Positions 1-8,707 of a DNA stretch of 64,000 nt are shown piece after piece. This DNA comes from a virus. The stretch covers positions 86,269 through 150,268 of the IMG/VR virus record IMGVR_UViG_3300024999_000038; one strand, given 5' to 3'. The number at the start of each line of letters is the position of its first letter. Position 1 is the stretch's first letter. Made by a program: the position numbers and the translations under genes. The notes beneath the pieces were generated by a model that had not been told where the DNA came from, did not search any database, and was given only the letters and a program-made list of their open reading frames with translations.

Positions 1-2
1 AC

Positions 3-788
3 ATGATAAGATATAGGTCAGCAGGTACTTGGTATTATAAAACAGATCCTAATAAAATAGTAAGAGAAAGTGTTAATTTTTATACTCTATTTACTGACGA
101 AGAAGATTCACAACATAATTTAAATGAAGGAATAAAATTCTTTAAGAAATTAGAAATAAATTCTAATAAGATTTTCACAGGGAAGAAGGATTATAAAAAT
201 AATAATAAAGTATTAAACGGTGAGCTTGGGTCTATTATAAAGAAAGAGAAGAAAGGTACTGCTACAGAAAAAGATATAAACAGAAAGAATGAGATATTGT
301 ACTCAATTAATGCCAATGAAGAACAATATGCTATTCAAAGTTTGTTAGAATCTAATCTAGGTAAATTGCTTTCAGAAATTTACGAGGGATTTAATAGCGA
401 TAAGAAAGCAGAAAAATATTATGAGTTAGAAGAAAAATTAGGACTTCTTGATACTGGTGATAATGATAGTGGGGTTGACTTTGAGTATTATAAATGGGTA
501 ATGATTAACTATGAAAAAGATGAGCATGATTATTATGTAAGTTGTGTGAATAAACGAAAAAGAGAAATGTATAGTCTTGAAGATATAATAAATTTCTCAG
601 AACAAAAACAAAAAGGATTACATATTAATGGAGTGCCTTTGAAGAAGAGTAAAGATAATAATAAAGAAAAAGTAATAGAACAAGATGATAGTGATATTAT
701 AGAAGAATTAGGATTATGGGAAGACATAGACTCATTGAAAGAAGAAAATAAAAGATTTAATGATGATTGGTATTCAGAAGAAGAGTAA
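3..788 (+). CDS. Hypothetical charged protein (possibly 5'-truncated)
   Basis: No family recognised. The frame is open from an ATG two bases into the window and no ribosome site can be seen upstream, so this may be the 3' part of a longer gene. The 261 residues are soluble and Lys/Glu-rich, with an acidic C-terminal third. A GC-rich hairpin follows just after the stop. Confidence 0.6.
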   Translation: MIRYRSAGTWYYKTDPNKIVRESVNFYTLFTDEEDSQHNLNEGIKFFKKLEINSNKIFTGKKDYKNNNKVLNGELGSIIKKEKKGTATEKDINRKNEILYSINANEEQYAIQSLLESNLGKLLSEIYEGFNSDKKAEKYYELEEKLGLLDTGDNDSGVDFEYYKWVMINYEKDEHDYYVSCVNKRKREMYSLEDIINFSEQKQKGLHINGVPLKKSKDNNKEKVIEQDDSDIIEELGLWEDIDSLKEENKRFNDDWYSEEE

Positions 789-797
789 GTGAGAATA

Positions 798-819
798 AGG
801 GGCGGTTAATTCCGTCCCT
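798..819 (+). terminator. GC-rich hairpin between genes
   Basis: An 8-bp stem (AGGGGCGG pairing with CCGTCCCT, one G-U) closes a TTAATT loop and is followed by ATATTT. It is the only GC-rich stretch nearby. It could be a weak intrinsic terminator or an mRNA-stabilising 3' end for the upstream gene; the short T run makes efficient termination doubtful. Confidence 0.5.
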
Positions 820-842
820 ATATTTAAAGGAGGTGATAAAAA

Positions 843-1223
843 ATGAAAGAACGTATTACAATGAAGCAGTTAAAAGAGTTAACTATTGATCAATCAATCA
901 AATTAAAAAGTTGGTGGCAACCAAGAAAGTATGACGTTATTATGGTAAAAGATAAAACATTTACTTTTAATAAATTACACTTTAAGACAGATGTTATTTT
1001 CGAAGATAATTATGATACTCAAAAAGAATTTCGTATGCCATTATTGTCAATTGGTCAGATGCTAAATATTTTATATGATTATAAATATGATTTTATCAAT
1101 ACTCACAATCTAAATTGGTACGGACATAATGAAACAGTATTATGTAGTTTAGGATTCATTATTACTTCATATCCAGAGTATATTTGTGACGCTCTTTGGG
1201 AAACTGTAAAAAGTATTTTATAA
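843..1223 (+). CDS. Hypothetical phage protein
   Basis: 126 residues with no recognised family. The start follows AGGAGGTGATAAAA at ideal spacing; another Met occurs at codon 7. The protein is mixed alpha/beta with many aromatic residues and no membrane segment. It is separated from the next gene by a short A-rich spacer that carries that gene's AGGAGG. Confidence 0.7.
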   Translation: MKERITMKQLKELTIDQSIKLKSWWQPRKYDVIMVKDKTFTFNKLHFKTDVIFEDNYDTQKEFRMPLLSIGQMLNILYDYKYDFINTHNLNWYGHNETVLCSLGFIITSYPEYICDALWETVKSIL

Positions 1224-1279
1224 ATACCAATGAATGTTCTGTTTCGAAGTATTATAAAATAATTAAGGAGGTGATAAAA

Positions 1280-1453
1280 ATGTTATATTGTCCTCACTGT
1301 GATGAATTCCATTTAGATAGTGAATTAACCATTCTTGTAGAACTTGATTATGTAGAATGTTTTAAATCAAATAGAGAAATAAAAACATACAAATATATCA
1401 ATTCTGAAAATGTGATTACTTGGAGAAAAGAACATGATTTTACTGAACTGTAA
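1280..1453 (+). CDS. Small protein with N-terminal CxxC
   Basis: 57 residues. The start is the ATG right after AAGGAGGTGATAAAA; the frame is open further upstream but lacks a ribosome site there. Residues 4-7 form a CPHC knuckle, with a lone Cys later, so a half zinc-ribbon is possible. Function unknown. Confidence 0.65.
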   Translation: MLYCPHCDEFHLDSELTILVELDYVECFKSNREIKTYKYINSENVITWRKEHDFTEL

Positions 1454-1489
1454 AATAAAAAATAAGATAATAAAAGGAGAGATAAAATA

Positions 1490-2209
1490 ATGGAATTAAA
1501 ATTTATTGGCACAGGTTCAGCGTTTAATACTAAATTAGGAAATACTTCAGCATATATCAAAGAAAATGGTTGTTTATTACTTCTTGATTGTGGTGAGTTG
1601 ACTTTTGATAGGATTATAAATATGAATCTATTAAATGATGTTAATGAAGTACATATTGCTGTAACTCATTGTCATCCAGACCACATAGGGAGTTTAGGGA
1701 GTTTAATATTCTATTGTCATTTTATTAAGAAAATTAAGCCGATATTTCACGCAGTTGATATTAAATCTATTGAATTATTAGAACTTATGGGAGTTACTTA
1801 TGATCATTGCTATTTTTATAATTGTATGGTTGATAAGTTTGCAGAAATTAAATCTCTTAATCTTCAATTGTTATTCGTTCCTACAAAGCACGTAAATAAA
1901 ATGAATTCTTTTGGAATATTAATTGCTAATCTAATCACAAGAAAAACTATTTATTATAGCGGAGATAGTTGTGAGATACCAAAATCTATTTTGTATGGTT
2001 TAAAATGCGGAGAACTTCATTATTTGTATCAAGATACTTGCAAAGTAGATTATGATGGTAATGTTCATTTGTCCTTAAGGAAACTTACAGAACTTATTCC
2101 CGAAGAGTTAAGGAGTATGGTTTATTGTATGCATTTGGACAGTGTATTTGATAGAAGTGAGGCAGAGGGACTAGGATTTAATGTTGTTGAGATTGAAGGA
2201 GGTGAATAA
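1490..2209 (+). CDS. Metallo-beta-lactamase-fold hydrolase (RNase Z-like)
   Basis: 239 residues of the MBL fold. The N terminus MELKFIGTGSAF is the first beta strand typical of RNase Z/phosphodiesterase-like members. The metal-binding motif THCHPDH (HxHxDH) lies near residue 60, and GDSC and MHLDS towards the C terminus fit the later ligand positions. Family members hydrolyse phosphodiester bonds of RNA or cyclic nucleotides; substrate here unknown. A phage copy could act on host tRNA ends or nucleotide second messengers (inference). Confidence 0.85.
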   Translation: MELKFIGTGSAFNTKLGNTSAYIKENGCLLLLDCGELTFDRIINMNLLNDVNEVHIAVTHCHPDHIGSLGSLIFYCHFIKKIKPIFHAVDIKSIELLELMGVTYDHCYFYNCMVDKFAEIKSLNLQLLFVPTKHVNKMNSFGILIANLITRKTIYYSGDSCEIPKSILYGLKCGELHYLYQDTCKVDYDGNVHLSLRKLTELIPEELRSMVYCMHLDSVFDRSEAEGLGFNVVEIEGGE

Positions 2210-2210
2210 A

Positions 2211-2762
2211 ATGGATTTTAACAAAGAATTGCAAATACTTAAGCAAAAAGAGCAAGAATTAATTAATAAAGCAAAGGCTAAAGGTTATAAATTTATCAAT
2301 AATCAATTCACCAAAGATGAATTTATTCCTGTGATAGAGATTTATGCATACGGAGAAACAACTTATGAATCTTATGGTAATTTTATGATATTTAAAAAGA
2401 CTATACCTTTAACAAAAGAACAGCTTTTAGAAATCAAAGGTATACAGCAAACCAAAGAAAATATAATCAATGATTTTATGTATAATGATGGATTCTTAAC
2501 AAAATTAGATGGATTAGATAGTTTTTATGATATATCAGAATGGCATGGTATGTTGGATTCAGAAAACATTGATGGAATAGTAGAAGATTTAGAGGAAGAA
2601 TATTCAATGTTAGAGGATGGATGTAATTTATATTTAGAATTTTTCTTTGAGATAGAAGAGGGATTAAGGGGCTATATTAGTGTTTATGATATGCCATTAG
2701 ATAAATTAGGACAACAAGATAATATAGATTTAACTTTGCATAAATATCTTACTCAAAATTGA
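2211..2762 (+). CDS. Hypothetical acidic protein
   Basis: 183 residues, acidic, no recognised family. The start is the ATG one base after the previous stop; its AGGAGGTG site lies inside the end of the MBL gene, implying translational coupling. The first 35 residues are predicted coiled helix (Lys/Glu/Gln-rich). No membrane segment or metal motif. Confidence 0.7.
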   Translation: MDFNKELQILKQKEQELINKAKAKGYKFINNQFTKDEFIPVIEIYAYGETTYESYGNFMIFKKTIPLTKEQLLEIKGIQQTKENIINDFMYNDGFLTKLDGLDSFYDISEWHGMLDSENIDGIVEDLEEEYSMLEDGCNLYLEFFFEIEEGLRGYISVYDMPLDKLGQQDNIDLTLHKYLTQN

Positions 2763-2821
2763 TACCCTATGAAAGTCAATTTTCAACGGATAAAAAATAA
2801 ATAATAAAAGGGGAATTATAA

Positions 2822-3241
2822 ATGAGAGAAATTAGGTTTCGTGGTAAGTGTGTAGACGATAATGAATGGGCGTATGGAGATTATTATTCATCTGATGAAA
2901 TGCCAATGAGGGGAGAAATAGGGCATTTTATTAAGTGTGGATTAAATGAAGAGTATAGAGTTATCCCTGAAACTATTGGTCAATATATTGAACTTCATGA
3001 TAAAAACAAAAAGTGGATTTATGACGGCGACATTCTAGAAAGAGAAGGTTATTGGTCTATAAGAATTGAGTATAAAGAAGGAACATTTTGGATTCGTGAT
3101 TTAGATAAGGTGCGTTATAATAATAGGATACTAAATACACCTATAGCATTGTTTACAACTCTTAACGAATATGAAGTGATTGGTAATATTTTTGAGAATC
3201 CAGAGTTATTAGAAGAGGGAGATGAATTAAATGAAAACTAA
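2822..3241 (+). CDS. YopX family protein
   Basis: 139 residues matching the YopX family: the opening REIRFRGK, then the IGQYIELHDKN...IYDGDIL block and the closing YEVIGNIFENPELL. The family is widespread in Gram-positive phages (named for SPbeta YopX); its molecular role is unknown. Start after AAAAGGGGAATTATAA. The end overlaps the next gene by 11 bases. Confidence 0.9.
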   Translation: MREIRFRGKCVDDNEWAYGDYYSSDEMPMRGEIGHFIKCGLNEEYRVIPETIGQYIELHDKNKKWIYDGDILEREGYWSIRIEYKEGTFWIRDLDKVRYNNRILNTPIALFTTLNEYEVIGNIFENPELLEEGDELNEN

Positions 3242-3875
3242 ACCATATTTGAACTATTTTAAATATGTCCTAGAACACAAAAAGAATGTCTTTAAAACTT
3301 GTTGGAAAAGAAAGTTATATCTCCACGCCATTACACATGATTTAAGTAAATTTAGTCCTAAAGAATTTATGCCTTATGCAGAATGGTTTTACGGATATCA
3401 TGGTGTAAAACTAGAAAAGGAATATAATAAAGAACAACTTAATAATGGAATGTCATGTTTAAGTAGAAATTATTTAGAGTGTAAAAGCAATTTTGATAAA
3501 GCATGGGAGCATCATTACAATAATAATCCTCATCATTGGGACTACTGGTTGGACGAGAAGGGGATTCCTAAACCAATCTCTTATGATTATCTGCAACAAA
3601 TGTTAGCAGATTGGGAGGGGATGAGTTTAAAATTTGGTGGAACTGCACAGGAGTATTATTTAAATAATTATCATAAAATTAAATTAGAAAGGGATACAAG
3701 AATAAATTTAGAAATGTTGTTAGGTTTAAATAATAGTTTAGCACATAATTATGGTCATACATTAATAGAATTTGCAAATAAATACGATAAAAGTGATTAT
3801 AATATGATTTTTAGGTTTATTAAAGATAGGTATGAAATTGATACATATGAATTGTTAAGAAATAAAATCCAATAA
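3231..3875 (+). CDS. DUF5662 family protein
   Basis: 214 residues. Recognised as DUF5662 by the His/Asp pattern HAITHDLSKFSPKEF near residues 30-45 and the AWEHHYNNNPHHWDYW segment near 100-115. The His/Asp clusters suggest an HD-like metal site, but no activity is established. Translation is coupled to the YopX gene by overlap. Confidence 0.85.
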   Translation: MKTKPYLNYFKYVLEHKKNVFKTCWKRKLYLHAITHDLSKFSPKEFMPYAEWFYGYHGVKLEKEYNKEQLNNGMSCLSRNYLECKSNFDKAWEHHYNNNPHHWDYWLDEKGIPKPISYDYLQQMLADWEGMSLKFGGTAQEYYLNNYHKIKLERDTRINLEMLLGLNNSLAHNYGHTLIEFANKYDKSDYNMIFRFIKDRYEIDTYELLRNKIQ

Positions 3876-3912
3876 AACCCAGATTTTATCTTATGAAGAG
3901 AGGAAAATTTAA

Positions 3913-4110
3913 ATGAAAAAGGTTAAAAAGAATTGGATATATGAATTAGAACGTGGTGATATGATTTCAAAAGGTGAATTGGGAGCGTCTTATGAATTTA
4001 TGGGGATGAATGATGAAGGTTTATATATGTTATGCGGTATGCCTTTTGGATACTATAGAGAAACTATGGAGACGTTTAAATTACTACGCAAGAAAAATGC
4101 GGTACAATGA
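3913..4110 (+). CDS. Hypothetical small protein
   Basis: 65 residues, basic, start after AAGAGAGGAAAATTTAA. It looks like a compact beta-rich domain (GELGASYEFMGMNDEGLY). No family recognised. Preceded by the recurring spacer CCAGATTTTATCTTATGAAG. Confidence 0.65.
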   Translation: MKKVKKNWIYELERGDMISKGELGASYEFMGMNDEGLYMLCGMPFGYYRETMETFKLLRKKNAVQ

Positions 4111-4182
4111 AAACCTTATTTGATGTGCCCATGGTATAAATATAAAAAGTAAATAAAAGAAAGAAAGAAAGAAGGAATAGTT

Positions 4183-5133
4183 ATATATACAGCAGTAGAT
4201 TTTTTCTGTGGTATGGGTGGTGTTTCTAAAGGATTAGAGGATGCAGGTTTTAAAGTTTTAAAAGGGTATGATATGTGGGAAAATGCACTTAAAACTCATA
4301 AACAAAATCTGCAAAATATTGATGTAGAAAATATTGATATTACAAAATTGGAAATCGAGGATATCCCAGATGCAGATTTATACCATTTTAGTCCACCATG
4401 TCAATCTTTTAGTACAAGTGGTAAAAAGGAAGGAGCTAAAAGTGATAAAGGTCAATTAATATATGAAACAGTTAGGATTTTAAAAGGCAAAAACCCAAAG
4501 GCATTCACATTTGAAAATGTAAAAGGATTAACCTTAAAAAATAATAGGAGCGATTTCGATAAATTAATAAGTATATATGAAAATATTGGTTATGTATGTT
4601 CGTGGAAAGTAATTAATGCTTATGATTATGGAGTAGTTCAAAGCAGAGAAAGGTTAATTTTGGTTGGTATAAGAAAGGATTTAGATGTAGCTTATGAATT
4701 TCCAGATAAAATTCCTAATAATAAAACAATAAAAGATGTTATAAAAAATATAAAAAACAATAAAGGTGTATTAAAACACAAACCTGAAACAGTAGAAAAA
4801 ATAAAACATGTTCCATATGGAGGTTCTATTTTAGATATTCCATCCGAAATAAGACCTAAAGCGTTTGGCAATGCTTATGTTAGATTAAAATGGAATGAAA
4901 TACCTCCAACTATTACTAGAAATTATAATTGTCCATGTAGTGCAAATTGTATTCATCCAGAAGAACATAGGGCGTTAAGTGATACAGAAGCATTGCTTAT
5001 ACAAGGGTTTGATGAGGAGTGGGAGGTATTAGGAACAGGTAAGGATTTACAGATAGGCAACGCATTACCACCACAAATAATGAAGGTTATAGGGAAAAGT
5101 CTAATACATATTTTGGATATGAAAAATAAATAA
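4183..5133 (+). CDS. C5-cytosine DNA methyltransferase, likely AUA start
   Basis: Orphan DNA (cytosine-5) methyltransferase. Motif I DFFCGMGG, motif IV SPPCQSFS with the catalytic Cys, motif VI FENVKG, motif VIII QSRERLILVG and motif X QIGNALPP are all present. The first ATG (4213) would remove DFFCG of motif I. The frame is open upstream with no ATG, GTG or TTG; AAGGA at 4172-4176 is followed after six bases by ATA at 4183, the best start. No restriction enzyme gene adjoins, so the role is probably protection against host restriction (inference). Confidence 0.9.
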   Translation: MYTAVDFFCGMGGVSKGLEDAGFKVLKGYDMWENALKTHKQNLQNIDVENIDITKLEIEDIPDADLYHFSPPCQSFSTSGKKEGAKSDKGQLIYETVRILKGKNPKAFTFENVKGLTLKNNRSDFDKLISIYENIGYVCSWKVINAYDYGVVQSRERLILVGIRKDLDVAYEFPDKIPNNKTIKDVIKNIKNNKGVLKHKPETVEKIKHVPYGGSILDIPSEIRPKAFGNAYVRLKWNEIPPTITRNYNCPCSANCIHPEEHRALSDTEALLIQGFDEEWEVLGTGKDLQIGNALPPQIMKVIGKSLIHILDMKNK

Positions 5134-5195
5134 TTCTTGTACAATCAAATTAATAATCTATTTAGTACATAAGAAGTTAAAAATAATTAATCTTT

Positions 5196-5223
5196 AGGGT
5201 ATTGCAATTAAGAGCGATACCCT
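5196..5223 (+). terminator. Hairpin after the methyltransferase
   Basis: A 7-bp stem, AGGGTAT pairing with ATACCCT, around a 14-base loop. It lies about 60 bases after the methyltransferase stop. No strong T run follows, so termination is uncertain. Confidence 0.45.
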
Positions 5224-5249
5224 ATATAATTGATATAGAAAGTAAATTA

Positions 5250-5489
5250 ATGGTGGTGGTATATGTGAAAGGAATAGGATTTTATAAATACCGAAACGAA
5301 TTAATATTACTTAATGAAAATGATAAGTGGTGGATAACAAATTATTTTGATATTGAATTTGATAGTATAGAAAAAGCCAAGAATCACATTGACAAACATT
5401 TAGGTGGTTGGTCTGGTAAATGTATGCCTCAAAGATGGTTGAAGGATGAAGCGTTAAAGGAATATTATGAGGGAAGAAAGTATTTTTGA
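5250..5489 (+). CDS. Hypothetical small protein, start uncertain
   Basis: About 79 residues, Trp/Tyr/Lys-rich. ATG at 5250 has only a weak GAAAG upstream; GTG at 5265 is the alternative. The frame is open back to 5202, but that part overlaps the hairpin. The C-terminal half (HLGGWSGKCMPQRW) is compact and basic. No family recognised. Confidence 0.6.
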   Translation: MVVVYVKGIGFYKYRNELILLNENDKWWITNYFDIEFDSIEKAKNHIDKHLGGWSGKCMPQRWLKDEALKEYYEGRKYF

Positions 5490-5501
5490 GGAGGAATAAA
5501 A

Positions 5502-6101
5502 ATGCGGAAGAGAGTAATGAATAAACATATTTTAAAAGATAACTTAAAAATTAAAAAAGAATTTGTTAATTCACAAGAAGTGAAATTATTAAATATGTCT
5601 GATATCTTATTGGTTGAACCAATACATATTAATGCAAATTGTGATATGTCTGAGTCAATTGAAAGATTTAAAAGTAAAAATTTAATACAATTAAACGTCC
5701 CTATTGTTGTTAAGGAAGAATTGGATGGCAAATATTCATTAGTAATTGGGTATAGTGGTTACATGATAGCAAAATCATTAGGATTTACTGAAGTTCCATG
5801 TATTATAACCAGTGAAAAACGAACGGATTTGAACTATAAATTAGGTTTTAAAAGTCAGATACCGATTAATGGATCTATAGCAGATAACTATTTATCAATT
5901 GATAAGATTACTATTCCCAAACGAATTGTAAATGTAAACGAAGAAAAGATTAATAAGTGTATTGAATACTATAATAAGAATGGATATTTTAAGAAGCCTA
6001 TACTTATTCGAAAAAATGGAGTATGTGTAGATGGGTTTTCAATACTAATTGCTGCCCAGAGATTGAAATTGGATAAAGTTGAAGTTGAAATTAAGGTATA
6101 A
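5502..6101 (+). CDS. Tandem ParB/sulfiredoxin-like domain protein
   Basis: 199 residues, start after GAGGAGGAATAAAA. Two ParB/Srx-like halves are visible: VPIVV...YSLVIGYSGYMIAKSLGFTEVPCII (about residues 65-105) and KPILIRKNGVCVDGFSILIAAQRL (about 165-190). In the family the motif is (D/E)GxxR around a nucleotide-binding site; here the Arg is replaced, giving IGYSG and VDGFS. It is too small for a partition ParB and lacks its HTH domain. Probably a phage ParB-like fold protein, possibly inactive as a CTPase or nuclease. Confidence 0.6.
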   Translation: MRKRVMNKHILKDNLKIKKEFVNSQEVKLLNMSDILLVEPIHINANCDMSESIERFKSKNLIQLNVPIVVKEELDGKYSLVIGYSGYMIAKSLGFTEVPCIITSEKRTDLNYKLGFKSQIPINGSIADNYLSIDKITIPKRIVNVNEEKINKCIEYYNKNGYFKKPILIRKNGVCVDGFSILIAAQRLKLDKVEVEIKV

Positions 6102-6140
6102 AATGTTGCGTTTAAAGTAAGTTAAAAAGGAGATATTATT

Positions 6141-6398
6141 ATGAATTTACTCAAAGTTTCACTTTCTGAATCATTACAAGAAGAATTGAATAAGGAAATT
6201 ATTTTCTCATTAAAGGATTTAGGTTTCAAAATAGATAAAGAGATTAATTGGAAAGGTGCTATTTTGCTTTGTCACAAGACAAAACAGGGAATTATAAATA
6301 TCAGGCAATGGGAAGAACAATTCCAAAAATATGCCTGTTGGAGATTCACAAAAAAGAAAGAATTAAGTTTTGATAAGTATGAAGAAGGAGGAAAGTAA
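6141..6398 (+). CDS. Hypothetical small protein
   Basis: 85 residues with no known family. Start after AAAAGGAGATATTATT. The N-terminal half is amphipathic helix (SESLQEELNKEI), the rest basic and aromatic. It ends two bases before the next start, so the two genes are coupled. Confidence 0.65.
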   Translation: MNLLKVSLSESLQEELNKEIIFSLKDLGFKIDKEINWKGAILLCHKTKQGIINIRQWEEQFQKYACWRFTKKKELSFDKYEEGGK

Positions 6399-6400
6399 AA

Positions 6401-6655
6401 ATGAACAGTGAAAATATGATAGTAAATCTTAATAATGAGGATATAGTGGGATTATGTAATGATATTTACGATTGGGAGAAGGGCAATGGCGATCTGAATA
6501 ATGATAGTAAATTAAGAAAGTTATTTTTAAATCATCGAAACATTTTTCGTGATATTTACCATCTTAAAGATTTAATATTATTTGAGGCACATGAAAGGTT
6601 TCATAAAGTTGCTAGAATATTGATTATAAATAATCCTAGAATGTTTATTAAGTAG
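6401..6655 (+). CDS. Hypothetical small helical protein
   Basis: 84 residues, helical, with several His and Arg residues in the second half. The AGGAGG that serves it is inside the end of the preceding gene. Function unknown. Confidence 0.65.
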   Translation: MNSENMIVNLNNEDIVGLCNDIYDWEKGNGDLNNDSKLRKLFLNHRNIFRDIYHLKDLILFEAHERFHKVARILIINNPRMFIK

Positions 6656-6709
6656 ATAGTGCCAAGAAATGATGTTTTTATCTTATTATGAAAGGAGTGA
6701 ATAATATAA

Positions 6710-6919
6710 ATGAAATATTCAAGAGCTAAAGTAGGAGACAAAGTAAGTTTTACTTTATGGGAACAGCGTTCAGGATGGATGGAAAATCCTAAAACCCCAC
6801 CTTATTATGGTGTGATAATGCGTAAATACAAAAATTATTTAGGAACATTTTATGATGTGAAAAGAGATATAGATGGCAATGTTATAAAATTACTTGGTTG
6901 TGATTTTCAAAAGGTATAG
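6710..6919 (+). CDS. Hypothetical small beta-rich protein
   Basis: 69 residues; opens MKYSRAKVGDKVSFTLW, an SH3/Tudor-like small beta-barrel pattern seen in many phage proteins. Basic overall. Start after AAAGGAGTGAATAATATAA. No specific family assigned. Confidence 0.65.
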   Translation: MKYSRAKVGDKVSFTLWEQRSGWMENPKTPPYYGVIMRKYKNYLGTFYDVKRDIDGNVIKLLGCDFQKV

Positions 6920-6957
6920 AATCTTGCTTTTAAGTTATTTAAGGAGGAGAAAATTTA

Positions 6958-7314
6958 ATGGATTGTATTTATAAGTTGGGGCTATCAGTAAATATGTTTG
7001 GAAAGAAAACACGTTATTCTTTTACCGTATTGAGATGTAATGTAAAAAGTCAAACAAAAGATAATGTTATTCTTCATGATAGCAGAAGAATTAAAAAAGA
7101 GAATCTAGATAAAATTATTGATGGATTTTTAACTAATAGTTCAAGGAATATAAATTATGTAATTTGGACATTTGATTTATCTAAACAAGAACTTTATAAA
7201 AAGCAATTAGTAGGAAAAATAACTTTTCAAATAGAGAAATATAAACAAGAATTAATAGATTTAGAACAAGCAATGTTGTCTGAGCCGCAATTTACAGAAT
7301 TAGATAGAGAATAG
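6958..7314 (+). CDS. Hypothetical protein with C-terminal coiled coil
   Basis: 118 residues. The first half is beta-rich and basic; the last 40 residues form a Lys/Glu-rich helix (KITFQIEKYKQELIDLEQAM) likely to coil. Good AGGAGGAG before the ATG. No family recognised. Confidence 0.65.
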   Translation: MDCIYKLGLSVNMFGKKTRYSFTVLRCNVKSQTKDNVILHDSRRIKKENLDKIIDGFLTNSSRNINYVIWTFDLSKQELYKKQLVGKITFQIEKYKQELIDLEQAMLSEPQFTELDRE

Positions 7315-7364
7315 TATCCTACGAAAGAAGGGTTTCTTAGGATTTAGATTGGAGGGGATTAAAA

Positions 7365-7490
7365 ATGGAATATATTAATTGGGAATGTAAAGATTGTGGA
7401 TGGCAATGGGTAGGAGATAGAACAGATGCATGGTGTCCTTGTTGTGATGAGAATAATATTTTCTCTCCTAGTCATATAATTGAAGAATGA
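7365..7490 (+). CDS. Zinc-ribbon mini-protein
   Basis: 41 residues. Two knuckles, CKDC (residues 8-11) and CPCC (24-27), make a one-domain zinc ribbon. Start after GGAGGGGATTAAAA. Likely a protein- or nucleic-acid-binding accessory factor of the kind scattered through this region. Confidence 0.75.
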   Translation: MEYINWECKDCGWQWVGDRTDAWCPCCDENNIFSPSHIIEE

Positions 7491-7504
7491 AGGAGAAATT
7501 TAAA

Positions 7505-7900
7505 ATGATAGAGAAACAAATTATGATTCCTAAAACAGTTTATGAAACAAGTGATGGGCAACAATTTGAAAAAGACTATGATGCAGAAAAGTGGGAGTGT
7601 AAACTATATTTTAAAAATAATATGGAAAATAGATATCGGGATGTTATGGAAATCGGATACTGTGTGCTTAATTCCAAAGAAGAAACTGAAATTTTAGAAA
7701 CATTATCTAGGAATGGTTATATTAAAAAGGGATTTTATAGTCATTATTTAAATGATGAAATTAAATTTCCTATTATGGTTAAATTTAAAGAAGAATTTGG
7801 GCGGTCAGCCGTAATAGCAACGAAAAATGATTATGATAGATTTAAAGATATGGCAGAAAGATTTCAAACGCTTTGCAAGATGTACGAGTCAGTAAATTAA
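7505..7900 (+). CDS. Hypothetical protein
   Basis: 131 residues. The ATG follows AAGGAGAAATTTAAA, which overlaps the stop of the zinc-ribbon gene. The segment VYETSDGQQFEKDYDAEKWE is common at the start of small phage proteins of unknown function. Its end overlaps the next frame. Confidence 0.7.
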   Translation: MIEKQIMIPKTVYETSDGQQFEKDYDAEKWECKLYFKNNMENRYRDVMEIGYCVLNSKEETEILETLSRNGYIKKGFYSHYLNDEIKFPIMVKFKEEFGRSAVIATKNDYDRFKDMAERFQTLCKMYESVN

Positions 7901-8133
7901 CTATAGGAGAAGGGTATGATGGCAAATTGATCATAATTAACGATGGTTCATTATCGGAGATATATTTTGATTATGGTGAAATGATATATACTAAATTCCA
8001 AAAAGGGAGTTACATTGAATATATTCCTTTTGGAAAATTTATGTCGTTTAAATGCTCTAAATATTGTATTGATTTGGTTAACGAAAATGGAGAGGCGATG
8101 CCATTGGATTTATGTTATAGATTTGTCGAATAA
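7873..8133 (+). CDS. Hypothetical protein, start uncertain
   Basis: Up to 86 residues, beta-rich. The TTG at 7873 lies inside the previous gene and has no ribosome site. The frame contains GGAGAAGGG at 7904, and TTG at 7927 is a possible later start. Coding character is clear from 7930 onward. Function unknown. Confidence 0.5.
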   Translation: MQDVRVSKLTIGEGYDGKLIIINDGSLSEIYFDYGEMIYTKFQKGSYIEYIPFGKFMSFKCSKYCIDLVNENGEAMPLDLCYRFVE

Positions 8134-8154
8134 AGAGAAAGGTTGTTGAAATTT

Positions 8155-8331
8155 ATGACAAAAGATGATTCATTAAGAATTCTACATAAATGCATTAAAG
8201 AATTAAATAATATGAGTCAAAAAGAATTTGATCAAAAAATGTTGCAACAAGGAGCGTTCTTTGATGAATACTCATATGAGGAAGATGGTTTTAGTTTAGT
8301 ATTATCTCATGAACATATTCCTAATAAATAG
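8155..8331 (+). CDS. Hypothetical small helical protein
   Basis: 58 residues from the ATG at 8155; two TTG codons just upstream sit too close to AAAGG. Helical and acidic, with KDDSLRILHKCIKELNNM at the N terminus. No family recognised. Confidence 0.6.
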   Translation: MTKDDSLRILHKCIKELNNMSQKEFDQKMLQQGAFFDEYSYEEDGFSLVLSHEHIPNK

Positions 8332-8355
8332 CATTGAAAGGAGTTTTGTGATAAT

Positions 8356-8679
8356 ATGGAAACGATTAAACTTTCACAGCTAAATACAGATACAACCATT
8401 GCGTATGGTAGTAAAAATATTTTAGCATGTGCGGAAAGATTGTTCTATGATATTTATGAAGGGAAAAGAAAAAGAAAAGCTATTGCAATTATTGGTGATA
8501 AAAACTATGAAGTAGAATATGATATAAATCTAGAACAGATTAAAAAGGTTATAATTTGTTGTAATCACAATAAAGAAGTTGATAAGGATGCCAGCAGATG
8601 CCAGTTCGGTTGTGATGATTATTTAGAGGATAAGGAATTTGAAGGTAGTTGTTTGGAAATAAGACATTTATTAATTTAA
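8356..8679 (+). CDS. Hypothetical protein with C-terminal Cys/His cluster
   Basis: 107 residues, start after GAAAGGAGTTTTGTGATAAT. The second half holds CCNH, CQFGC and a further Cys, a possible metal site. Function unknown. Confidence 0.65.
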   Translation: METIKLSQLNTDTTIAYGSKNILACAERLFYDIYEGKRKRKAIAIIGDKNYEVEYDINLEQIKKVIICCNHNKEVDKDASRCQFGCDDYLEDKEFEGSCLEIRHLLI

Positions 8680-8707
8680 ATACAGTGAAAGGCAGAGGTT
8701 ATAAGTT

